Source: Strigamia acuminata (lineage: Eukaryota; Arthropoda; Chilopoda; Geophilomorpha; Linotaeniidae). From it: a DNA stretch of 49,000 bases. The translations under genes were made by a program, and so were the position numbers. A model generated the notes under the pieces. That model worked only from the letters and a program-made list of their open reading frames with translations, was not told the DNA's origin and ran no database searches. The DNA is taken from assembly GCA_949358305.1 (NCBI GenBank), contig CASHSZ010000087.1, forward strand, positions 1 to 49,000. The letters run 5' to 3'. The first letter of the stretch is position 1. The number at the start of each line of letters is the position of its first letter. Positions 29,201 to 37,542 of the stretch are shown here, one piece after another.

Positions 29201-30654
29201 CTCATCACAGTTGACTTAGCACAAACACCACAAGTCCAATGTCTCTGAATGTTCAGAAATAGTGTTTAAACCTTAGTAGAAGCCTTCAATATAAGTTTTA
29301 GCAACACCCAAGCAATAAATTTTGAAAAAAAAATTTTGAGCTCATTTCACATCGCAGTTGACTTAGCACAAACACCACAAGACCAATGTCTCTGAATGTT
29401 TAGAAATAGTGTTTAAACCTTAGTAGAAGGCTCCAATGTAAGTTTTAGAAACATCCAACCAATGATTTGGGAGAATAGACTTTGATCTCATCACAGTTGA
29501 CTTAGCACAAACACCACAAGACCAATGTTTCTGAATGTTCAGAAATAGTGTTTAAACCTTAGTAGAAGGCTCCAATGTAAGTTTTAGAAACATCCAACCA
29601 ATGATTTGGGAGAATAGACTTTGATCTCATCACAGTTGACTTAGCACAAACACCACAAGACCAATGTCTCTGAATGTTCAGAAATAGTGTTTAAACCTTA
29701 GTAGAAGGCTCCAATGTAAGTTTTAGAAACATCCAACCGATGATTTGGGAGAATAGACTTTTGATCTCATCACAGTTGACTTAGCACAAACACCACAAGT
29801 CCAATGTCTCTGAATGTTCAGAAATAGTGTTTAAACCTTAGTAGAAGCCTTCAATATAAGTTTTTGCAACACCCAAGCAATAAATTTTGAAAAAAAAATT
29901 TTGAGCTCATTTCACATCGCAGTTGACTTAGCACAAACACCACAAGACCAATGTCTCTGAATGTTTAGAAATAGTGTTTAAACCTTAGTAGAAGCCTTCA
30001 ATATAAGTTTTAGCAACACCCAAGCAATAAATTTTGAAAAAAAAATTTTGAGCTTATTTCACATCACAGTTGACTTAGCACAAACACCACAAGACCAATG
30101 TCTCTGAATGTTCAGAAATAGTGTTTAAACCTTAGTAGAAGGCTCCAATGTAAGTTTTAGAAACATCCAACCAATGATTTGGGAGAATAGACTTTTGATC
30201 TCATCACAGTTGACTTAGCACAAACACCACAAGACCAATGTTTCTGAATGTTCAGAAATAGTGTTTAAACCTTAGTAGAAGGCTCCAATGTAAGTTTTAG
30301 AAACATCCAACCAATGATTTGGGAGAATAGACTTTGATCTCATCACAGTTGACTTAGCACAAACACCACAAGACCAATGTCTCTGAATGTTCAGAAATAG
30401 TGTTTAAACCTTAGTAGAAGCCTTCAATGTAAGTTTTAGCAACATCCAAGCAATGATTTGGGAGAATAGACTTTTGATCTCATCACAGTTGACTTAGCAC
30501 AAACACCACAAGACCAATGTCTCTGAATGTTCAGAAATAGTGTTTCAACCTTAGTAGAAGGCTCCAATGTAAGTTTTAGAAACATCCAACCAATGATTTG
30601 GGAGAATAGACTTTTGATCTCATCACAGTTGACTTAGCACAAACACCACAAGAC
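11281..30654. repeat. Higher-order repeat system 2 (three blocks, spacing 5118 and 6388 bp)
   Basis: The private variant CCAACTAATGATT occurs at 11281, 16399 and 22787. TGTTTAAAAT occurs at 12801, 17919 and 24307. Both give spacings of exactly 5118 and 6388 bp. The block starting at 16399 has gained three A monomers (419 bp) relative to the first. The block starting at 22787 lacks one B monomer (147 bp) that is present near 18470 in the second. Within blocks 2 and 3 a 1132-bp sub-duplication is present, marked by AGTTTTTGC at 20928/22060 and 27169/28301. Block 3 has a further 1558-bp step (28301 to 29859). The third block is truncated by the retroelement at 30655. Corresponding segments look almost base-identical, so the amplification is recent. 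Confidence 0.9.
30651..30654. repeat. Target-site duplication AGAC, left copy
   Basis: AGAC precedes the TGTTGCGG end of the left LTR and is repeated directly after the GCAACA end of the right LTR at 41368-41371. It belongs to the satellite motif CACAAGACCAATG, so the element split a monomer between AGAC and CAATG. Confidence 0.9.
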
Positions 30655-32126
30655 TGTTGCGGTCAGTCAACAGGAACAGAGAAGAACTGAGATGTGGCGA
30701 TTCGAAACTCCCGCCAACAAACTCAAACGATCGTATAGTGAAATTCGTACGTGTACCGTGTGGAAATGCACTTGATTCGCCTCAAAATCTCCTGTTACAT
30801 GAAGGTTTAACTGTTGGAAACACTTTTGCATGGTATCCAAGTGCTTGCTGATCCATTGGCCAGTCTGGGAAAAATGGTTCTCTACTCAGGACACATTGGA
30901 AATGGGTCAAAAGCAGAAAATACAAGAGTTAACATTAACACGACTATTTTAATCAAATATAAAATGGCAACTGAATAATTACACATTATCAATCAAAAGG
31001 CACGCAACAAGCCAATTGTCGTCAAAGTACAATAAAGAAAATACTCCGTTGCCACGGAAACGGAGGAAATGCAATTTCAAGCAAAGACAACAAATTACGA
31101 GAAATGTATTAAAAATAATGTGTAATAGCTCAAAATGAGCACAAAAAACTCAGGAATAATAAAGTCTATCGTAACAACAAAATTCGTTAATCAAAACACT
31201 GAGAAAACAGCGAAAACAGTGATCGCTAGGCAGACAATTGGGCCTAACCAATCAAAGACAAGCAAAATGACATAATCATCAAGTTTGAATTCAAAGTCAC
31301 ACACAAAACCAAATAAGTAAAGATTTTGCATTGAAATACATTAAAACTAAATAGTACTAACACCAATTGAGATATAAAAACAAAGCGACATGAAAGATTT
31401 ACAAATCATCGGCAAAATCCAACATGGCGTCCGGTAAACTCTACATTGGCGGCAAAACACAAGGTTTGAATTTCAACACAAGAAATAACTTATGTAAACA
31501 CTTTGAAATAAGTAAATAAGTTCAGGGAATGTAATTTCCCGCAAAACAAGACACTTTTTAATGAAAGAACACTTGAAATCAACCGCAAATCGAGCGAAAC
31601 GATCTTGGACGGCAACGCACATGCGGGGTCCGTCACGATCGCTCGTAGCAGAAAAACGGCTGTTCCGGGACGAAATTAGAGTGCACGAATCAACAGATCA
31701 CCCCCAAATTAGTCTAAAACAATGTCAAAAACAATTCTAACCATCAAAATTCCGTCCAAACGGAAATTTAGAAGTTTGAACAAAAACCGAACTAGAACTT
31801 GAAATATGACGTCACGTCAATAACACTAGTGAACTGTTCAACGACAAATGCACCAAATTTCACCCGAAATCACACAAATTGATAGAAAATGAATAAAGTA
31901 ACACAAAATCACGCAATAAACACTAGAAATAAATGCAATAAACAATGGAATATCACATTTCATCAAACATCAGTATCTGAAAGCACTAAAAACATTTTAA
32001 TAATGCAAAAATCCTGTAAATAAAAACTGAAATGTTATGCAAAATAAAACACACTTTGGAAACATTTATTCAGACACAAATTGGCAATAAAAGTAGTTTC
32101 TAAATTATTCCACGTTGTTTGCAACA
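30655..32126 (-). repeat. 3' LTR of the BEL/Pao element
   Basis: 1472 bp and collinear with the other LTR (offset 9241). I found four substitutions between the two: two near 31590-31595 (CAAATCGAGCG here, CAAACCGAACG in the partner) and two near 31766 (GGAAATTT versus GGAAGGTT). The LTR contains TGACGTCA at 31807-31814 and an imperfect inverted repeat CTCCGTT...AACGGAG at 31044-31065. A short open frame starting at 30657 occurs in both LTRs, runs antisense to the element and has no recognisable product, so I do not call it a gene. Confidence 0.95.
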
Positions 32127-32184
32127 ACGAATTGCCAGCGAGAAAGAGAGAGAAGAGAGATGAGAGAAGTCTGCAAAACACACA
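32127..32184 (-). other. Pol stop to 3' LTR spacer with polypyrimidine tract in the sense strand
   Basis: These 58 bases lie where the plus-strand primer (polypurine tract) is expected. The purine-rich run (GAGAAAGAGAGAGAAGAGAG, about 32139-32158, continuing to about 32168) is on the plus strand. The element's own sense strand is therefore pyrimidine-rich here, the reverse of a standard polypurine tract. The bases touching the LTR (sense GGCAATTCGT) are not purine-rich either. Confidence 0.6.
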
Positions 32185-35100
32185 TCAATCAAGTTCAAGG
32201 GCTCTAATATGCCTTACAGAACGACGCAACTCTCTTCCATCGGGAAGCACAACACTGACGATGCGAATTAGTCCATCATCACCAGGAAAAACTTGTTTTA
32301 TTCTGGCAAGAGGCCAAAAGTAAGGGTTGGTTCCCATCTTTTCAAGAAGAACAATCTGATCAATTTTGGGGTTTTGAAAAGATTTATCTCCTTTAGTCTC
32401 ATAAAAGTTTCTTAACTGCATCAAGTAACTGTGTTTCCATATACTCCAAAAATCCCAAATGAACTGTCTTCTTTTCTTGTCGAGTTTTCGAAGGTCACTT
32501 TTCTTGATTGCATTCAAGGTCTTGTTGATCATGTATTTCGGCATACCTCCCGTTAAAAAGTTTTCAGGTGAAAGGATTCTGCCGCCGTCTATATTTTCGT
32601 GTACATACGACAAAGGTCGTGAATTCAACACGGAGCTGATCTCAAGAACCAAGGTTTGTAAATTTTCTAAATCCACAGTGTGTCTCAATAAAGTTTTCCG
32701 CAATTTATCCTTTACTGAACGGACTAGTCTCTCCCAAGCTCCTCCCATCCACGGTGAAAGTGGAGGGATAAATGTCCATACAATCCTTTTCTCAGACAGA
32801 AATGTTTTTATGTCCGAACGGCCAATCAGTTTTCCCCATGACTGAATTTGTGTACTTCCTTTTTCAAAGGTTTTACTGTTGTCCGAGAAGACTTTTGCTG
32901 GACAACCGTAACGAGCACAAAATCTTCTGAATGCCAATAAGAATTTCTCAGTGGATAAATCTTCGGACACTTCGAGATGTAAACTTCGTGTAACCATACA
33001 AGTGAATAATAAAATGTATGTTTTCTTCAATCGTTTTTTGTCCTTTCCCACAAAAATAGGTCCTAAATGATCGATTCCGGTGTGTTGAAAAGGAGCTGCT
33101 GGGGTTACTCTTTCTTTCGGTAATTCTCCAGTAGACGGATTATTTCTTGCAAGTTTAGTCCTTCTGCAAACGGAACATTCTCTTATCACAGTCTGAATGG
33201 TCCTGCGTCCTCGGAGAACCCAAAATTTCTCACGAATTCGGTAAAGTGTTTCACTCAAATCTCCATGCATGAGATCAAGATGAGTCTTGCGAATAATTAA
33301 TCTAGTTACCCAACTTTCGTTATGCAAAAGAATCGGGTATTTTTCGTCAAACGAAAGCAAAGACAATCTCAGTCTGCTGCGCAAACGTAAAAGTCCATCC
33401 TCATCTAAGAAATATTCAAAATTTTTCAAAGGGGAGTATCTCTCAACTTCAGTCTTGTTTCTCACAGCTTCGATCTCTTCTCGAAAGTAGATTTCTTGTG
33501 AAAATTGAAGAATCCTAATTTGACTGGATTCCATTTCGCGTTGCGCGAGATCTTCGCCGCGAAAACGATGAGATTTCCAGCGCAAAATGTACGAAAATAC
33601 TCTAACTAGACGGTTGAAGTTGCGATATCTTTTGAAAAATTTGCTTATAAATGTCTCTTTGACTTGAACATTCATAACCACAATTCTTTTTTCTTCTTCG
33701 GGTAGTTTTTCTTGCACGACCTCGACTTTTTCGATTTTAGAAACGTCCACGCCGTTCCACCAAAGTTTATTTGTCATTAATGTTTTTGCATCGTGTGGTC
33801 GTGTAAGTAGATCTGCAGGATTGAACTCTGTCGGAATATGTGACCATTGGCTTGCGTCAGACGATGAAACAATTTCCTGAACGCGGTTAGAAACATAAGG
33901 CTTCCACTCATTTTTCTTCGAGTTGATCCAAGCCAAAGTTATGGTGGAATCAGAAAAATATCGAATGGTTTTGATTGGATAACCTGGCAGAAAGTTATTT
34001 GTCAAATACTGACACATCCGTACACCAACGACCGCAGCAGTTAATTCAAGTCTAGGCAAGGTAATCTTTTTTGCAGGGGCTAGTCTACATTTGCTGAGTA
34101 GCAAAGTTCTTTTTCCTTTGTTGTTGACGATGAAAATTGCACATCCAAAGGCTTTAGTGCTGGCATCACAGAAATCTTCAATACTCAACTCTTCATTAGA
34201 ATAGGTTTCTAACCATCGAGGTACCTTATAGTCTTTTAATTTCTGGATGTCTCGACTCCATTCGTCAATCTCTTGCTTTTCTGAGTCCGAAATTCTTCCA
34301 TCCCAGTTCTTTGTACAAATGTCTTGAAGAAGGAGTCTCATTTTCAAAACGACTGGAGAAATGAGTCCCATCGGGTCGAAAATAGAGGCTACCAAAGAGA
34401 GAACTTCACGTCTTGTGTTCGGAATAATGTCCATTTGTGGAATCCTGAACATGAGGACGTCTTCTTGCGTGTCCCATAAGATTCCAAGCATTTTTATCAC
34501 TCCCTGTTCACAGAATTCGTCACTTCTCATGTGAAATCCCTTTTCTTTGATGTCATTGAAAACCTTTTCATTGGCTGTCGCCCATTTAACAAGTGGGAGT
34601 TTCCCGTCATCCAAAATCATTTTTAATTCTTCACAATGCTTTGTTGTGTCTGTCGTGTGATCACCTCCAGAAGTTAAATCATCCATGTATATCCCGGCGT
34701 CCAGTGCATCAACTTCTTTCGGATGTGTCTCCTTGTATTGATCAGCTTGTTTCCGAATTGTTGCACACAGGAGAAAAGGAGAGGAAATAACTCCAAATGG
34801 TACGACTATCATCCTCAAAATCATAATATTATTCCACAAATTTCTCCACGAATAGGGGTTCTTGAAATATTGCCTCGAGACCCACAAAAAACGCAGAAAG
34901 TTCCTATGTGTGGGGTTTATCATTACTTGGAGGAATGCTTGTTTAATGTCAGCAATGATTGGAATGCAATACAATCTGAATCTGACCATCACCAATATCA
35001 AATCTGGATTCAAAGATGGTCCAGGAAAAAGGCAGTCATTTAATGAGCGTTTTCCTTTTTTCGCAGACGACGCATTGAATACGACTCTGAATTTCGTTGT

Positions 35101-35343
35101 TTCCCGGTCCTCTTTGATCACTGGATGATGTGGAATGTTATATATTCCTTTCTTTAGGAACCGGTCTTCAGTTGGAACTTCCTCAGCGTGGTTTTCTTCA
35201 ATGTACTGCCACATTGAGTCGTCATATCGCTTCTTATAATCGTCATTTGAGTCGATTCTCTTCAATGTGTTGGCTAATTGGTTAAGTGCGAGCTCCCAGT
35301 TTGAGTCCAAGTCAGTTTCTTGTCCATTAAAAGGCAGCATCAC
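32185..35343 (-). CDS. pol: BEL/Pao Pol polyprotein (reverse transcriptase, RNase H, integrase)
   Basis: A 1052-residue open frame from the first in-frame ATG. The frame stays open upstream to 35505 and has BEL-like content there, so the true product starts before this ATG, as part of a larger polyprotein. Reverse transcriptase occupies about residues 60-290, with Asp132 in ADIKQAF and the catalytic YMDD at 219-222. RNase H covers about 385-515, with Asp393 (FCDAS), Glu433, Asp465 (FSDST) and Asp511 (NPAD). The integrase zinc finger is His688, His693, Cys723, Cys726. The integrase core has the acidic triad Asp758 (GID), Asp821 (FSDN) and Glu871 (AWERL). The C-terminal 90 residues match the DUF5641-type domain of BEL integrases and end in VRHIRALELD. 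All catalytic residues are present and there is no internal stop, so this part may still be functional, but normal expression would need the broken upstream frames. Confidence 0.93.
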   Translation of the reverse strand: MMLPFNGQETDLDSNWELALNQLANTLKRIDSNDDYKKRYDDSMWQYIEENHAEEVPTEDRFLKKGIYNIPHHPVIKEDRETTKFRVVFNASSAKKGKRSLNDCLFPGPSLNPDLILVMVRFRLYCIPIIADIKQAFLQVMINPTHRNFLRFLWVSRQYFKNPYSWRNLWNNIMILRMIVVPFGVISSPFLLCATIRKQADQYKETHPKEVDALDAGIYMDDLTSGGDHTTDTTKHCEELKMILDDGKLPLVKWATANEKVFNDIKEKGFHMRSDEFCEQGVIKMLGILWDTQEDVLMFRIPQMDIIPNTRREVLSLVASIFDPMGLISPVVLKMRLLLQDICTKNWDGRISDSEKQEIDEWSRDIQKLKDYKVPRWLETYSNEELSIEDFCDASTKAFGCAIFIVNNKGKRTLLLSKCRLAPAKKITLPRLELTAAVVGVRMCQYLTNNFLPGYPIKTIRYFSDSTITLAWINSKKNEWKPYVSNRVQEIVSSSDASQWSHIPTEFNPADLLTRPHDAKTLMTNKLWWNGVDVSKIEKVEVVQEKLPEEEKRIVVMNVQVKETFISKFFKRYRNFNRLVRVFSYILRWKSHRFRGEDLAQREMESSQIRILQFSQEIYFREEIEAVRNKTEVERYSPLKNFEYFLDEDGLLRLRSRLRLSLLSFDEKYPILLHNESWVTRLIIRKTHLDLMHGDLSETLYRIREKFWVLRGRRTIQTVIRECSVCRRTKLARNNPSTGELPKERVTPAAPFQHTGIDHLGPIFVGKDKKRLKKTYILLFTCMVTRSLHLEVSEDLSTEKFLLAFRRFCARYGCPAKVFSDNSKTFEKGSTQIQSWGKLIGRSDIKTFLSEKRIVWTFIPPLSPWMGGAWERLVRSVKDKLRKTLLRHTVDLENLQTLVLEISSVLNSRPLSYVHENIDGGRILSPENFLTGGMPKYMINKTLNAIKKSDLRKLDKKRRQFIWDFWSIWKHSYLMQLRNFYETKGDKSFQNPKIDQIVLLEKMGTNPYFWPLARIKQVFPGDDGLIRIVSVVLPDGRELRRSVRHIRALELD

Positions 35344-35456
35344 CTCGTATCTTCCGTCATCGAGACGTTTTGTCGTGGCTTCAAATCGATCTCTTGTGAA
35401 ATCGGATTCTTTTTCACCAGCATTAATCCCAATTGCCTCTAAGTTCCAAAGTTTGT

Positions 35457-36072
35457 CTAATTGTTCATGGATTTCAATGTTGCAAGTATTACAACATAAG
35501 TCAAATCAGCTTCATCTTCGAATAAATCCGTATTTCCGGCTGCTCCGATAAGCACCCATCCAAATAACGTATTTATGAGTCCAAGATCGTCGTTGATTTT
35601 CTTTTTGCCATCTTTAATGACTTTCCACCAAGCATCAACTCCCAAAAGAATGTCTATTTGAGATGTCTTGGCTGGCAGATCTTCGGCAAGTTCAAGATTA
35701 AGCTTCTTCACCTTTTCTATTACCGATGCATTCAAAATGCCCTGCACTTTCGGCAAATTTTCCACTGAAAGCATTGATAATTTGAAGTTTTGTGCGTCAT
35801 TCTTGCTTTGAAGAGTAACGTTGTATACGTCGTAATCAGTGGCAGCAGGCATAGAATCGTTGAACCGTTGTGTGGTCGCAGAAATACTGCCGCACTTCTT
35901 CAGTTTTAGTCGGTTCACCAGTTCAGTTGTAATGAATGACCGATGGCTACCCGGGTCAATCATGCCTCTGATGTGGTGTGAACCTCCAGATTTGGTTTTG
36001 AGGTCAGCAACAAAAATCATAAGTTGAAGAGAAGTGGATATCGCGCACGAGACGTGTGTGGTCACTTGCGAC
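35457..36072 (-). pseudogene. BEL/Pao aspartic protease segment, cut off from Gag by the nested LTR
   Basis: About 204 codons from the CGAC duplication to a TAG at 35457-35459. The segment matches the DUF1758-type protease of BEL elements: the active-site motif is IDPGSHRSFI (Asp at about 35955-35957), followed by VEKVKKLNLELAEDLP, DILLGVDAWW and TLFGWVLIGA. The catalytic triplet is Asp-Pro-Gly where most aspartic proteases have Asp-Ser/Thr-Gly; as far as I know BEL elements tolerate variation at this position, so activity cannot be judged. No own start is expected: it belongs to the Gag-Pol polyprotein, and its frame is in phase with Gag across the two copies of CGAC. At its downstream end it overlaps the Pol frame by about 49 bases (35457-35505), with Pol in the -1 frame. 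I see no canonical slippery heptamer in the overlap, so a single-base indel is as likely as programmed shifting. Confidence 0.85.
36069..36072. repeat. Target-site duplication CGAC of the nested LTR, left copy
   Basis: CGAC directly precedes TGTTGCAAG at 36073 and is repeated at 37636-37639 directly after TGCAACA. Both copies are in phase with the interrupted Gag-protease frame. Confidence 0.88.
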
Positions 36073-36402
36073 TGTTGCAAGACAGCGTAGAAATTGTTGT
36101 GCTATTTTATTGTCAATATTTTTACCATTTACTTTGAGTTGATTAAAATCTTTAAGTGTTTTAATTTCCTTTGCCTAATTGGTATTTTTCACTTTTCAGA
36201 TTTTTTTTATTGCTTATTAAAGTGTTTTGACTTGATTTTTATTCATACTTTTCAATATTCAGTAATGTTTATGCTTTGTATTGATTTCAAATATCTTATT
36301 CCGTGCATTTATTGACTTATTCACTTGTTTTTTGAGAGTTTGTGTTGATTCCGAACTGTTTTGGTGCAAATTTCGTTACCTAGCATACAATTGCGATGCT
36401 AG

Positions 36403-36410
36403 TGACGTCA
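36403..36410 (+). promoter_or_regulatory. CRE/ATF-type palindrome in the nested LTR
   Basis: TGACGTCA lies 330 bases from the 5' end of the nested LTR. The same octamer lies 312 bases from the sense 5' end of the host LTR (41048-41055; copy at 31807-31814). TGACGTCA is the consensus site of CREB/ATF bZIP factors, so it is a plausible enhancer or promoter element. Its function is inferred. Confidence 0.5.
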
Positions 36411-37194
36411 TTTTTCTGTTTCCCGTAAAGTTACGGTTCCGCCTTCTAACCTTTTGTTTAGTACTTTTCAAATCACTTGGAATTTTATTAAGCATTCGTT
36501 TAGACTAATTCAAGCATGCTCTTTCTATCTAGATGCATCAAAACTGCTTTGGAAGTTCCGTTTGATTGGTTTGAACGTTCGTTTCCGTCTGCCATAAAAG
36601 CGCAGCCTGGAATGTTCGTTTGGCCGATAAATTCGTATTTATTCAATCTGTGTATTTTATTCCGATGTTTTGTGAAGAGAATTGATAATTATTCTTATAA
36701 TTTAATCGATACTTTTTTGATTATTTACATTTAGTGTTTTTACATTCATTTTACGTGTAGTTTTGCCGCCGATGTTATGTTCGCCGGACGCCATGTTTGA
36801 TCCAACACCTTTGTTATGTTCGCCGGTCGCCATGTTTGTCCCAAGCGACGATTACACAATGTAACCGTTATTTTTGTATTTTATATCACATAATTTGCAT
36901 TTACTATTACATTGCGTTATTATTCAGTATGTATTCTTTGATAATTTTGTGCTTTTGTACCGATCGAAATTCAAATGTGATCGTTATGTAATTTTCCTGG
37001 CCTGTGATTGGCTATCGTCAATCCTTTCTTTCCGAGATCGGTTTATTGCTAATATCTCATTGTTTAACGTGTTTTTTGACATTGTTGTGATTAGCTTTTT
37101 TGTTCACCGCATTCTTGTGGTCATTTCAATGTATTTCAATGTATTTTTAGTGCATTTTTAAGCAAATGCCAACTTTGCCGTGATCTTGTTTCCT

Positions 37195-37212
37195 CCGTTA
37201 CCATGGTAACGG
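37195..37212. promoter_or_regulatory. 18-bp perfect palindrome in the nested LTR
   Basis: CCGTTACCATGGTAACGG is a perfect palindrome about 420 bases from the 3' end of the nested LTR. The host LTRs have an imperfect version (CTCCGTT...AACGGAG, 31044-31065 and 40285-40306) about 390 bases from their sense 3' end. The equivalent placement in diverged LTRs suggests a conserved protein-binding site or RNA hairpin. Confidence 0.45.
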
Positions 37213-37542
37213 AATCTTTCGTGTATCTGTATTTCGCCGCTATCGGCCTGGCGCGTGCCATATTCGGTACTGCGCATGTGCGGTTCTCTAAGAACCAATC
37301 TAATTGCTGTAATTTCTTCAGTTATTAACCAACCTTTGAATAAATGTGTTGTGTTTTATTAGCTCTTGTTTTAGGTTTATTTTCAAACACATTCAATGTG
37401 TAGTGAGTAGTTTAAAAATTCTCAGGCCAACTTATGTTTCCGCCACCTATTGGATACTTGGTGCAGGTGTTCTCCACATTGTTCCAGCGGTACAACAATG
37501 CCATTTGTTGCGGATTTATTGCTCTCCAGTGCGATTTTCGTA

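Larger units (their letters stand above)
136..30654. repeat. Satellite array block 1: interleaved 140-bp (A) and 147-bp (B) monomers
   Basis: About 215 head-to-tail monomers, all in one orientation, taking AATGTCTCTGAATG as the start. Type A is 140 bp (starts at 136, 276 and 416) and carries GGCTCCAATGTAAG, then CCAATGATTTGGGAGAATAG. Type B is 147 bp (first at 696-842) and carries GCCTTCAATATAAG, an oligo-A run followed by ATTTTGAGC, and TTTCACATC. A and B share roughly the first 50 bases and the last 40 (from CAGTTGACTTAGCAC). A 139-bp A subtype has lost one T (GACTTTGATC for GACTTTTGATC). Sequence divergence between same-type monomers is only a few per cent. No open reading frame survives in it. 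The array is cut at its right end by the retroelement. I do not recognise the family; a centromeric or heterochromatic role is possible but not shown by sequence. Confidence 0.97.

Noticed and set aside
136-30654. Repeat array considered as a CRISPR array
   Set aside because: The units are long, contiguous and similar over their whole length, with no short repeat alternating with unique spacers. The setting is eukaryotic.
30657-30851. 64-codon open frame in the LTR, also present in the other LTR (39811-40092 version)
   Set aside because: It is duplicated only because the LTR is duplicated. It is antisense to the element and has no motif or sign of coding constraint.
32081-35551. Several plus-strand frames of 60-130 codons opposite Pol
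   Set aside because: They are antisense shadows of the Pol frame, which contains all expected catalytic motifs.
36094-37161. Series of hydrophobic plus-strand open frames between Gag and protease, possibly an envelope or accessory gene
   Set aside because: They lie inside the nested solo LTR, in T-rich sequence, are short and in different frames, and show no conserved domain.
37434-37500. Nested LTR ending at TACAACA (37497)
   Set aside because: No target duplication fits there. Ending at 37635 gives the same GCAACA terminus as the host LTR and a perfect CGAC duplication in phase with Gag.
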